NCBI GenBank assembly: GCA_026002875.1
Contig: BPGE01000001.1
Span: 3,038,001-3,102,000 of the forward strand
Length of the DNA: 64,000 bases
Direction of reading: 5' to 3'
Source: Bryobacteraceae bacterium
GTDB lineage: Bacteria; Acidobacteriota; Terriglobia; Bryobacterales; Bryobacteraceae
A program made the position numbers and the translations under genes. Below are positions 52,459-60,555 of the stretch, piece by piece. Position 1 is the first letter of the stretch; every line of letters starts with the position of its first letter. The notes below the pieces were generated by a model that saw only the letters and a list, made by a program, of their open reading frames with translations, was not told the origin of the DNA and did not search any database.

Positions 52459-53376
52459 GTGATCGTCTCGGCCAGCTACCGCACCGACATTCCGGCCTTC
52501 TATCCGCAGTGGTTCCTGCGCCGCCTGCAGGAGGGATTCGCGCTCGTGCGCAATCCGTATTCGGCGCAGATGTACCGCGTGGATCTGCGGCCGCAGCACG
52601 TCACGGGCTTCGTCTTCTGGACGCGCAATTTCGGCCCGCTGCTCGATCAGCTGGACCGGCTGCGCGCTTTCGGGCGGCCGTTCGCCGTGCAGTTCACCAT
52701 CACGAATTACCCGCGCGCGATCGAGCCGGCGGTGATCCCCGCGGAAAAAGCGGTGGCGCAGATGCACCGGCTGGCGCGCGAAGTCCATCCCCTCTGCCCG
52801 GTGTGGCGCTACGATCCGGTGCTGTTGACGTCGCTGACGCCGCCGGATTTCCACCTCGGAAATTTCGACAGGCTGGCAGCGCAGCTGGAGGGGTCGACAG
52901 ACGAGGCGGTGATCAGCTTCGCGCAGATCTACGCGAAGTCGCGGCGCAACCTTGACGCCGCGGCGCGCCGGCACGGGTTTGCGTGGGAAGATCCTGCGGA
53001 TGAGGCCAAGCGGGCGCTGGCGGCGGAGCTGGCTGGAATCGCACGGCGCCACGGGATGCGCCTGACGGTGTGCTCGCAGCCGGATTACGTGGTGGAAGGC
53101 GCCGGGGAAGCGCGCTGCGTCGACGTGCGGAGGCTGGCGCGGATCAGCGGCGAGCCCCTCGATGCGCCGCTGAAGGGCAACCGTCCCGGGTGCGCCTGCC
53201 ACGAGTCGCGCGACATCGGCGAGTACGACACCTGCCCGCACGGCTGTCTCTACTGCTACGCCGTCCGCCACCGGCGCGTCGCGCTGGCGCGCTACCGGAC
53301 GCACGATCCGGCGGCGCCGTCGCTGCTGCCGGTGGAGAAGGAACCGGTCCGTCCGCTGCCGCTGCTGGAGCGCTGA
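52459..53376 (+). CDS. DUF1848-family protein with C-terminal CxxxCxxC cluster
   Basis: 305 residues starting at a GTG. The N-terminal part IVSASYRTDIPAFYPQWF and VRNPYSAQMYRVDL, then GFVFWTRNFGPL and FTITNYPRAIEP, are DUF1848-like and suggest a TIM-barrel-type layout. The C-terminus holds Cys245, Cys247, Cys259, Cys263 and Cys266. The last three form CPHGCLYC, a C-x3-C-x2-C spacing like the iron-sulfur site of radical SAM enzymes, but at the C-terminal end. No function is established to my knowledge. Confidence 0.75.
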   Translation: MIVSASYRTDIPAFYPQWFLRRLQEGFALVRNPYSAQMYRVDLRPQHVTGFVFWTRNFGPLLDQLDRLRAFGRPFAVQFTITNYPRAIEPAVIPAEKAVAQMHRLAREVHPLCPVWRYDPVLLTSLTPPDFHLGNFDRLAAQLEGSTDEAVISFAQIYAKSRRNLDAAARRHGFAWEDPADEAKRALAAELAGIARRHGMRLTVCSQPDYVVEGAGEARCVDVRRLARISGEPLDAPLKGNRPGCACHESRDIGEYDTCPHGCLYCYAVRHRRVALARYRTHDPAAPSLLPVEKEPVRPLPLLER

Positions 53377-53387
53377 CGCCCTCAATG

Positions 53388-53417
53388 AAAGAAAAGGGGC
53401 TCTGCTGGGAAGCCCCT
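53388..53417 (-). terminator. Rho-independent terminator of the PEP-CTERM gene
   Basis: On the minus strand the stem AGGGGCT / AGCCCCT (53417-53395) with a 9-base loop is followed by TTTTCTTTC, 28 bases past the PEP-CTERM stop. The same hairpin may also serve the convergent DUF1848 gene. Confidence 0.75.
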
Positions 53418-53444
53418 GGCGCAGAATTTTGCTCGAGGTTCGCC

Positions 53445-54158
53445 TCAGCCTTTCCGGCGGCGCGCCAGCAGGCCGAGAGCGATCAGGCCGGCGCCCAGCA
53501 TGGCGTAGGTGCCCGGCTCGGGCACGGGCTCATACTGGAACTGGACCAGCGTGAAGTCGGACTGGTTGGTGCAGAGACCGCTGCCGCAATCGCCCGTCAG
53601 CGCCGTGAACTGGACGCTTGTGATGTCATTGATCGCGCCGAACGGGTTGGTGATCTTCCACACGGCACCGTAACCGTTAGCAGAAGGCGACAGATTCGTC
53701 ACCGTCCCCGAACCCGTCCACGAGGCCGTGTCGGTGACCAGCGGATTCTCTTCCCAGGTATTGGTCAGCGTGAAGCTCAAAGTGCCGAGGCTCAAGCTCG
53801 TGATGGTCACCTGGGCCACTTCCTGCACGTCGTTGAACTCCGGTCCGTCGAACAGCACGCCGAGCGTGAACGACGGCACCCAGAAGGGCAGTCCGGTGGT
53901 GGTGGCGGTCAGGAACTCGTCAATGTCGATTTCGTTCCCAGTTCGCCCGCCCGTGATGCCCACGCCCGTATAGCCGGCCAGGGTCTTCTTATTGAAGTTG
54001 CCGGGGGTCGATGTCCAGTTCAGGCCACCAATGGTCTGGTTGTTCAGACCATTGGTGAAATCACTCCCGTTGATGGTGATCACGGTGGCAGAGGCAGGCA
54101 CGGTCAGCACCACGCCCGCCAGCAGGGCCGCCATGAAGAGAACGGGTAACTGCCTCAT
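53445..54158 (-). CDS. Secreted PEP-CTERM sorting-domain protein
   Basis: 237 residues from the ATG at 54158, with an AGGAG upstream. The signal peptide is MRQLPVLFMAALLAGVVLTVPASA. The middle is a Thr/Asn/Gly-rich, low-Lys beta-sandwich-like region. It ends in the sorting signal PVPEPGTYAMLGAGLIALGLLARRRKG: VPEP motif, transmembrane helix and Arg cluster. Such proteins are processed by an exosortase and released or anchored with extracellular polysaccharide. No exosortase gene is in the window. A terminator follows. Confidence 0.88.
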   Translation of the reverse strand: MRQLPVLFMAALLAGVVLTVPASATVITINGSDFTNGLNNQTIGGLNWTSTPGNFNKKTLAGYTGVGITGGRTGNEIDIDEFLTATTTGLPFWVPSFTLGVLFDGPEFNDVQEVAQVTITSLSLGTLSFTLTNTWEENPLVTDTASWTGSGTVTNLSPSANGYGAVWKITNPFGAINDITSVQFTALTGDCGSGLCTNQSDFTLVQFQYEPVPEPGTYAMLGAGLIALGLLARRRKG

Positions 54159-54374
54159 TCGATTTTCTCCTCTCTTTTCGGGTTCCGCCTGTGCTCTGCG
54201 CGGCAAGGAGGTGCCGCAACAATGCACTTTTCAGGTCTGTAACTCCCGTATAGTGCACAGTCACGATGGCCGCCATGGAACTTCGGCCTGCCAGAGTTCC
54301 AGCCCGGGGAGCTCCCGGTACCATTACCCTCCCCGGTCCGGCCGCGGCGGCATCGTTCATGGGATAAAAAAAGC

Positions 54375-55793
54375 ATGCACGCATCCGATTTGCGCCCCAC
54401 GCGACGCGCGCTTCTGGCAGCCGTCATGCCCGGTGCGCTGCCGCAGCTGGGAGTGCGGCGCCCTGGGCCGGAACCCGCCCCCGGATGGGACTACGCGCAG
54501 CGGATCCTCGAGCAGATCCGCCCGCCGCAGTTCCCTGCCCGCGATTTCGACGCCGCGCGCTTCGGCGCGCGCGGCGACGGGGATCGCGACTGCACGGAGG
54601 CGTTCCGCGCCGCCATCCGCGCCTGCCACCAGGCCGGCGGCGGCCGCGTCGTCGTGCCGAAGGGAGTCTGGCTCACGGGCCCCGTGCACCTTCTGTCCCG
54701 GGTGAACCTTCACCTCGAGGAAGGCGCCACGCTGCGCTTTTTCCACGATCCGAAGCGCTACCTGCCGCTCGTGCCCTCTTTCTGGGAAGGCATGGAGTGC
54801 CTGAACTACTCGCCGCTGATCTACGCCCTGGACCAGCAGGATGTCGCCGTCACCGGCGCGGGCGTGCTGGACGGTCAGGCCGACTGCGAACACTGGTGGC
54901 CGTGGAAAGGGCGCACCAACTGCGGCTGGTCAAAAGGGCAGCCGCATCAGGGACCGGCCCGCGACCGGCTGATCCGGATGGTGGAGGCGGGCGTTCCGCC
55001 CGCGGAACGCGCCTTCGGCGAGGGTTCGTACCTGCGCCCGAATTTCCTCGTTTTTTTCCGCTGCCGCAACGTGCTGGTGGAGGGCGTCACCATCCGCAAC
55101 TCGCCCATGTGGGAGATCCATCCCGTGCTGTGCGCGAACGTGACGGTGCGCGGCGTGAAGATCGTCTCGCACGGGCCGAACAACGACGGCTGCGACCCGG
55201 AGTGCTCGCGCAATGTTCTGATCGAAGACTGCCTGTTCGACACCGGCGACGACTGCATCGCCATCAAGAGCGGCCGCAACGCCGACGGGCGGCGCGTCCG
55301 CACGCCCAGCGAGAACATCGTCATCCGGAACTGCGTGATGAAGGACGGCCACGGCGGCGTCACCATCGGCAGCGAGATCTCCGGCGGCGCGCGCCACATC
55401 TACGCCGAGCGCTGCCGCATGGACAGCCCGAACCTGGACCGCGTGCTGCGGCTGAAAACCAACGCCATGCGCGGCGGCCTGATCGAGCACGTCTACATGC
55501 GGGACGTCGAAGTGGGGCAGGTGGCCGACGCGTTGCTCCACGTTGACTTCCTGTACGAAGAGGGCCTGAACGGGCCGCATCTGCCCGTGGTGCGACGCAT
55601 CGAAATGGAAAACATCCGCTGCCGCAGGACGCGCTACGGCGTCTACATCCGCGGCTTCGAAAACAGCCCGGTGCGGGACGTCCTGCTCCGCAACTGGCAG
55701 GTGGAGGAAGCGCCCGGCGGCAATGTCATCGAGCACGCCCGGGACATCCGCGCCGAAGGCGTGCGGATCGGCGGCCGCGAGATCCGGCTGTAG
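54375..55793 (+). CDS. Polygalacturonase-like glycoside hydrolase (GH28)
   Basis: 472 residues with a twin-arginine-like N-terminus (TRRALLAAVMPGA). The body is a right-handed parallel beta-helix starting at FDAARFGARGDGDRDCTEAFRAAI. GH28 catalytic motifs are present in order: NNDGCDPECSRNVLIEDC, FDTGDDCIAIKSG, GHGGVTIGSEISGG and RLKTN. The family hydrolyses pectin-type galacturonans, and the PL22 gene at 15.9 kb fits the same pathway. Some related enzymes act on rhamnogalacturonan or xylogalacturonan. It diverges from the PEP-CTERM gene across 216 bases, where a TATAGT at 54251-54256 is a possible -10. Confidence 0.9.
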   Translation: MHASDLRPTRRALLAAVMPGALPQLGVRRPGPEPAPGWDYAQRILEQIRPPQFPARDFDAARFGARGDGDRDCTEAFRAAIRACHQAGGGRVVVPKGVWLTGPVHLLSRVNLHLEEGATLRFFHDPKRYLPLVPSFWEGMECLNYSPLIYALDQQDVAVTGAGVLDGQADCEHWWPWKGRTNCGWSKGQPHQGPARDRLIRMVEAGVPPAERAFGEGSYLRPNFLVFFRCRNVLVEGVTIRNSPMWEIHPVLCANVTVRGVKIVSHGPNNDGCDPECSRNVLIEDCLFDTGDDCIAIKSGRNADGRRVRTPSENIVIRNCVMKDGHGGVTIGSEISGGARHIYAERCRMDSPNLDRVLRLKTNAMRGGLIEHVYMRDVEVGQVADALLHVDFLYEEGLNGPHLPVVRRIEMENIRCRRTRYGVYIRGFENSPVRDVLLRNWQVEEAPGGNVIEHARDIRAEGVRIGGREIRL

Positions 55794-55802
55794 CCGCGCG
55801 CC

Positions 55803-56369
55803 TCAGATGCCGTCGCCGCAGGGCTCCGCCGCGCGCTTCTTTTCCAGGTAGCGCTCGCGCGCGTCGAGGATCGCCCGGCGCGCCTCGCGCGGGCCTCCCC
55901 AGCCCTGCGTTGTCGCCACGCGCCCCTCGAGTTCCTTGTAAATGCTGAAGAAATGCTCCAGTTCCCGCCTGACGTGCGGGAACACCTGGTCGATCGTGTG
56001 GATCTCGTCGTAGCGCGGATTGCGCGTCGGCACGGCGATCACCTTCTCGTCCATCTCGTCGCGGTCCACCATGCGCAGCAGCCCGATGGGGCGGACTTCG
56101 ATCAGGCAGCCCGTGAAGCTGGGCTCGCTGACCAGCGCCAGCACGTCCAGAGGGTCGCCGTCCTCGGCCAGGGTCCCCGGGATGAACCCGTAGTCGCCCG
56201 GATAGTGCATGGGAGAGTACAGCGCGCGGTCCAGCCGGAAGACGCCCAGCGTGCCGTCGTATTCGATCTTGTTGGCGGAGTTCTTCGGGATCTCGACGAT
56301 CATCCGCACCAGTTCTGGCGCCTCAGGGCCAGGATCAAGGTCGTAGAGCTTCGGATACACAAACGTCAA
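55803..56369 (-). CDS. ppa: Inorganic pyrophosphatase, family I
   Basis: 188 residues. The metal-binding signature DGDPLDVL has Asp70, Asp72 and Asp75. IEIPKNS-like VEIPKNSANKIEYD, YPGDYGFIPGT and the C-terminal FFSIYKELEG are typical of soluble sPPases, which drive biosynthesis by hydrolysing PPi. The start is taken as TTG 56369 with GGAG nine bases upstream; a GTG nine bases later is the alternative. It diverges from mraZ. Confidence 0.94.
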   Translation of the reverse strand: MTFVYPKLYDLDPGPEAPELVRMIVEIPKNSANKIEYDGTLGVFRLDRALYSPMHYPGDYGFIPGTLAEDGDPLDVLALVSEPSFTGCLIEVRPIGLLRMVDRDEMDEKVIAVPTRNPRYDEIHTIDQVFPHVRRELEHFFSIYKELEGRVATTQGWGGPREARRAILDARERYLEKKRAAEPCGDGI

Positions 56370-56505
56370 TGTAGCAGACTCCAGGCGGACCGGCGATTCC
56401 TCGGGTGCGGGGCGTGTATCCGCTCCGGCCGCGCCGTGTATCCCGACAGAGGGGCGAAGAAAAGGAAAACAAAGGAGATATTCGAAAAATCAACGTGGAA
56501 ATCTC

Positions 56506-56535
56506 TTGATTTGCCGCCCCTCTTGGTCTTAGGAT
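56506..56535 (+). promoter_or_regulatory. Candidate promoter of the division/cell-wall cluster
   Basis: TTGATT (56506-56511), an 18-base spacer and TAGGAT (56530-56535), about 50 bases before mraZ. The surrounding 100 bases are AT-rich compared with the flanks, as expected for a promoter. No clear TGGG-type MraZ operator repeats are seen. Confidence 0.45.
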
Positions 56536-56584
56536 CGAATCACAGTGGCCCAAATAGGGCCGTCTGTGACCGATTCGGACCAAA

Positions 56585-57085
56585 ATGGAAGACCAGCGCC
56601 ACAGTCCGGCCGGCGGCTCAGCCCCATTGGCACCGGGCCGTCTCCGTGCACCGCTGGGATTCTATCCATGCAAGGTGGATTCGGCCGGACGGCTGAAGCT
56701 GCCGGCCAAATATCAGGAATACCTGGACAGGCTGCCCGACAAGTACCTGTTCGTGACCGAGTCGCGCGGGCTGGCGCGGATCTACACGAATGGAAGCTGG
56801 GAGCGGCGCCTGGCGCGGATCGAGGATCCGCAGCTGCGGTGGCGCGAGACGTTCCGGGCGGAGCTGGTGGGCTGCGACGTGGACGTGGACCCGCAGGGAC
56901 GCATCACACTGCCGCAGCAGCTGCGCAAGGAGCTGGGGCTGGAGGACAAGACGGTCCAGTTGAGGTTTTACGAAGACGTGATCACGATTTATCCGCCCGA
57001 CAAGTTCGAAGAAGAGCTGCGGCGGGTCAACAGCCACCGGGAAAGCGACGCGGAACGGCTGGCGGCGCTGGGAATCGACTTCTGA
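56585..57085 (+). CDS. mraZ: Transcriptional regulator MraZ
   Basis: 166 residues, about 20 more than usual because of an N-terminal Pro/Ala-rich extension. Two AbrB/SpoVT-type half-domains each carry the D-x-x-GR motif: VDSAGRLKLPAKY and VDPQGRITLPQQLRKEL. MraZ forms a ring that binds the promoter of its own dcw operon. The ATG at 56585 is the only good start, and the extension may be an annotation choice or real. The rsmH gene begins 6 bases after its stop. Confidence 0.93.
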   Translation: MEDQRHSPAGGSAPLAPGRLRAPLGFYPCKVDSAGRLKLPAKYQEYLDRLPDKYLFVTESRGLARIYTNGSWERRLARIEDPQLRWRETFRAELVGCDVDVDPQGRITLPQQLRKELGLEDKTVQLRFYEDVITIYPPDKFEEELRRVNSHRESDAERLAALGIDF

Positions 57086-57091
57086 TGCGGC

Positions 57092-57967
57092 ATGGAGCAC
57101 ACGCCCGTACTGCTGCGCGAATCGCTGGAGTTTCTGGCGGTGCGCCCGGACGGCGTGTACGTGGACTGCACATGCGGGCTGGGAGGCCACACGGCGGCGA
57201 TCGCCGCGCTGCTGGAAACGGGGCGCGTGATTGCGCTCGACAGGGACGCCGAATCGCTGGAGCAGGCGCGCGGGCGCTGCGCGCCGTGGCGGGAGCGGAT
57301 CGTCTTCGTGCAGAGTTCGTTTTCGGATCTTTCGTCCACTCTCGACTCTCTCGGATTGCCGCATGTGGACGGGATCCTGGCCGATCTGGGCGTCAGCCGT
57401 TATCAGCTCACCTCACCGGAGCGTGGCTTTTCGCTGCAGTCGGCCGGGCCGCTCGACATGCGGATGGACCGGCGGCAGAGCCTCACCGCTGCCGCCATTG
57501 TCAATCACTATTCGGAACGGGAGCTCGCCCGGATCTTCGAGGAGCTGGGCGAGGAAAGGAGGCGCCTAGCGGAAAAAATAGCCAGAGCAGTGGTGCGGGC
57601 GCGGCCGGTGGCCGACACGGCGCATCTGGCGCGCGTGGTGGCGTCGGTTGCGCCCCGTGCCGCAAGGATTCATCCCGCCACGCGCGTTTTCCAGGCGCTG
57701 CGCATGGCGGTCAACGACGAGCCGGGGCAGCTGGACGCTCTGCTGGCGCAGGCGCCGGAGCGGCTCGCGCCTGGAGGCCGGATGGTGGTGATCGCCTTCC
57801 AGTCGCTGGACGACCGCAAGGTGAAAGTGCGCTTCAGGGAGCTGGCGCGGCAAGGGGGATTCCGCGTGCTGACGCGGCATGTCGTCCGTCCCGGGGACGA
57901 AGAGAAACGCGCCAATCCGGCCAGCCGCAGCGCCGTGCTGCGGGCATTGGAACGGCAGAGGGAGTGA
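57092..57967 (+). CDS. rsmH: 16S rRNA (cytosine1402-N4)-methyltransferase RsmH
   Basis: 291 residues. SAM-binding motifs are YVDCTCGLGGHTAAIA and ALDRD. The family block DGILADLGVSRYQLTSPERGFSLQSAGPLDMRMDR is present, as is ATRVFQALRMAVNDE and the C-terminal EEKRANPASRSAVLRALER. It modifies C1402 in the ribosomal P site. The position between mraZ and ftsL is canonical. Confidence 0.97.
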   Translation: MEHTPVLLRESLEFLAVRPDGVYVDCTCGLGGHTAAIAALLETGRVIALDRDAESLEQARGRCAPWRERIVFVQSSFSDLSSTLDSLGLPHVDGILADLGVSRYQLTSPERGFSLQSAGPLDMRMDRRQSLTAAAIVNHYSERELARIFEELGEERRRLAEKIARAVVRARPVADTAHLARVVASVAPRAARIHPATRVFQALRMAVNDEPGQLDALLAQAPERLAPGGRMVVIAFQSLDDRKVKVRFRELARQGGFRVLTRHVVRPGDEEKRANPASRSAVLRALERQRE

Positions 57968-58000
57968 CGGGAGCGGAACAGGATTGACGGAGGACTACAG

Positions 58001-58471
58001 ATGAGCGGCATGGAAGCATTGCTGGACTGGTTCGCGGCCGGCAGGGAGGCGGCGGCGGAAAGAGAACGGCGGGCGGCCTGCGATGCCCGCCTGCGCGCGT
58101 TGCCGCGCGAAGAGATTTTCCTCTACGTAAAGCCGATCGATAACTCGCAGGTGCGCTGCGTGGCCCGGCGCGGCGACTGGATGTCGGGCGCAACGACGGC
58201 CGCGGTGTTCATCGCGGCGGCGCTCTGCATCGTGGCGGCCATCGTGCCGCAGACCACCACGCTGGCCATCAGCCACCGGATCGAACTGCTGAAGGAAGAA
58301 AGAGCTGCGCTGCTGAACGAGCTGCGCCGCCTGCGGAGCGAGGAGGCCGCCCTGCGCAGCGCCGAGCGGCTGGAGCAGATCGCCGGCGAGCGCTTCATCG
58401 CGCCTCCGGCCAAAGCCATGATCTACGCCCCGCCGGCCAAGGCCACGGTGGCTTCCCTCGACGCCCGCTAG
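58001..58471 (+). CDS. ftsL: FtsL-like cell-division protein
   Basis: 156 residues with GGAGG seven bases before the ATG. A cytoplasmic part of about 60 residues is followed by one transmembrane helix (TTAAVFIAAALCIVAAIV, about 65-83). A coiled coil then follows (ISHRIELLKEERAALLNELRRLRSEEAALRS) and a Pro/Ala-rich end. FtsL sequences diverge strongly, so the call rests on topology and position between rsmH and the transpeptidase. It would bridge FtsB and FtsQ in the divisome. The long cytoplasmic segment is unusual. Confidence 0.75.
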   Translation: MSGMEALLDWFAAGREAAAERERRAACDARLRALPREEIFLYVKPIDNSQVRCVARRGDWMSGATTAAVFIAAALCIVAAIVPQTTTLAISHRIELLKEERAALLNELRRLRSEEAALRSAERLEQIAGERFIAPPAKAMIYAPPAKATVASLDAR

Positions 58472-58516
58472 GGCGGCGGCAGCGGCGGGCGGCTGGAGCG
58501 GCGGGGATGCACAGGC

Positions 58517-60553
58517 ATGAGGCAGCGAGACCAGCAATTCGGTTCGAACCGGCGTGCAGCCGCTGCGGCCCTGATCGTGGCCGGCATGGCGGCCGTCGTG
58601 CTGGCCAAGCTCGTCGAGCTTCAGGTGGTGCGGCATGAATACTACGCCGAGCGCGGCCGGCGGCAGCATCTGCGCGAGTTCAGGCTGCCCGCGCTGCGCG
58701 GCGAGCTGCTGGCGCGCGACTCCTACCCGCTGGCCATCAGCATCCGCACGGAATCGGCGGTGGTCAATCCCCAGCAGATCCGCGATCCCGAGTTCTTCGC
58801 CCGCGTCGTGGCGCCCGTCCTCGGCCTGAAGCCCGAGGAACTGTCGGGCCCGCTGATGACGAAGAAGCAGGCCGGCGGCCCGGGCGCTTCATTCCACATC
58901 GTGGCGCGCCACCTCACGCCGGAACAGCGCGAGCGGCTCAGGCCGCTGCAGAAGACCTTCCCCATCCACTTCGTCCCCGATGCAAGGCGCGATTACCCGA
59001 ACGGCGTCACCGGAGCGCACGTCGTCGGCGCCATCGGCGCCGAAGGCGACGGCAACGCCGGCGTCGAACAGAAGCTGAACGACGAGCTGAAAGGGCGCGA
59101 CGGGCTGATCCAGGTGCTTGCAGGCTCCCGCCAGGACCGCTTCATCACGTGGACCAAGCGCGACAGCCTGCCGGGCGTCAACGTGACCCTTTCCATCGAC
59201 CGCGTCATCCAGCATGACGCCGAGCGGTTCCTGCGCGAAGGCATCGAACAGGCCGGCGCGGAGAGCGGCACGGTGGTGGTCATGGATCCCCGCAACGGCG
59301 AGATCCTCGCCCTGGCCAATTACCCGACCTTCGATCCGAGGCGCGAAAAGCCCACCCCCGCGGAAGCCGCGGCGCGGCACTCCAACATCGCCGTGCAGAT
59401 CCCCTGCGAGCCCGGCTCGGTGATGAAGATGATCACCGTCACCATGGGCATCGACACGGGCCTGTTCCGCCCCGAAAGCCTCATCTACTGCGAAAACGGC
59501 GCGTTCCCGCGGCCCGGCCGCCGCGCCATTCACGACGTGCACCGCTACGGCACGCTCGATCTCAGCCAGGTGCTGATCAAGAGCAGCAACATCGGCGTCG
59601 TGAAAGTCAGCCTCGCCGCGGGGCCGCAACGGCTCTACGAGTACCTGAAGAAATTCGGCATCGGCGACCGCACCGGCATCGAGCTGCCGGCGGAGTCCCG
59701 CGGCATCCTGCGCCCGCAGGCCTGCCGCGGTCCGCAGGACCGCAACTGCTGGTCGCCCGCGTCTCACGAGTACATCGCCTTCGGCCACGAAGTCAGCGCC
59801 ACGGCGGTGCAGCTGGCGCGCGCGGTGGCGGTGATCGCCAACGGAGGGCTGCTCGTGCAGCCGCATCTGGTGATCGGCAAGAGCCGCCCGACGCCGGAGG
59901 GGCGGGAGATTCCCATCAAGGTGGAGCAGGAACCGCCCCGGCGCGTGCTGCGGCCGGAAACAGCCATCACCATCCGCCGCATCATGGAGCGCGTCGTGCT
60001 GGAGGGCACGGGGAAAGCGGCCGCCATTCCCGGCTACTCTTCGGGCGGCAAGACCGGCTCGGCCGAAATCTTCGAAAACGGCCGCTGGCTGAACCGCCAC
60101 AACGCCTCCTTCATCGGGTTCGCCCCGGTAGCCAATCCGCGCGTCGTCGTCGTGGTGACGCTGAACCGCACGCCCAAGCTGGGCGGAGCGTCGGCCGCGC
60201 CGGTGTTCCGCAAGGTGGCCGAGACGGCGCTGCGCGTGCTCCACGTGCCGATGGACCGGCCTGAGACGGCGCCGGAGCCGAAGCCGCAGGCGCCGCCGAA
60301 AGCGCCGCCGCTGCTGGCTTCCGCCGAAAAACCCGAGCCTCGCGAAGAGGCGCCGCCGCCGGCCACCCCCGCGCTGGTCGGCCCGAAGGTGCCGGATTTC
60401 CGCGGCCGCCCGCTGGTGGCGGTGCTGCGGGAAGCCGCTTCGCTCGGCCTTCCCGTGGAGACGCTGGGACGCGGCGTGGCGCGCGAGCAGTCGCCGCCGC
60501 CCGGCACGGTGCTCGCGCCCGGAATGCGCGTGCAGGTGCGCTTCGGACTGTAG
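58517..60553 (+). CDS. ftsI: Penicillin-binding protein, division transpeptidase (FtsI/PBP3-like) with PASTA domain
   Basis: 678 residues, class B PBP. An N-terminal membrane helix lies at about 13-32 and the dimerisation domain at 40-215. The transpeptidase has catalytic Ser301 in SVMK (S-x-x-K), SSN at 356-358 (S-x-N) and KTG at 512-514. After a Pro-rich linker (about 580-620) there is one PASTA domain (VPDFRGRPLVAVLREAASLGLPVETL, then APGMRVQVRFG). PASTA on a division PBP is common in Gram-positives and some Acidobacteriota but not in Enterobacteria. It cross-links septal peptidoglycan. Confidence 0.94.
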   Translation: MRQRDQQFGSNRRAAAAALIVAGMAAVVLAKLVELQVVRHEYYAERGRRQHLREFRLPALRGELLARDSYPLAISIRTESAVVNPQQIRDPEFFARVVAPVLGLKPEELSGPLMTKKQAGGPGASFHIVARHLTPEQRERLRPLQKTFPIHFVPDARRDYPNGVTGAHVVGAIGAEGDGNAGVEQKLNDELKGRDGLIQVLAGSRQDRFITWTKRDSLPGVNVTLSIDRVIQHDAERFLREGIEQAGAESGTVVVMDPRNGEILALANYPTFDPRREKPTPAEAAARHSNIAVQIPCEPGSVMKMITVTMGIDTGLFRPESLIYCENGAFPRPGRRAIHDVHRYGTLDLSQVLIKSSNIGVVKVSLAAGPQRLYEYLKKFGIGDRTGIELPAESRGILRPQACRGPQDRNCWSPASHEYIAFGHEVSATAVQLARAVAVIANGGLLVQPHLVIGKSRPTPEGREIPIKVEQEPPRRVLRPETAITIRRIMERVVLEGTGKAAAIPGYSSGGKTGSAEIFENGRWLNRHNASFIGFAPVANPRVVVVVTLNRTPKLGGASAAPVFRKVAETALRVLHVPMDRPETAPEPKPQAPPKAPPLLASAEKPEPREEAPPPATPALVGPKVPDFRGRPLVAVLREAASLGLPVETLGRGVAREQSPPPGTVLAPGMRVQVRFGL

Positions 60554-60555
60554 CC

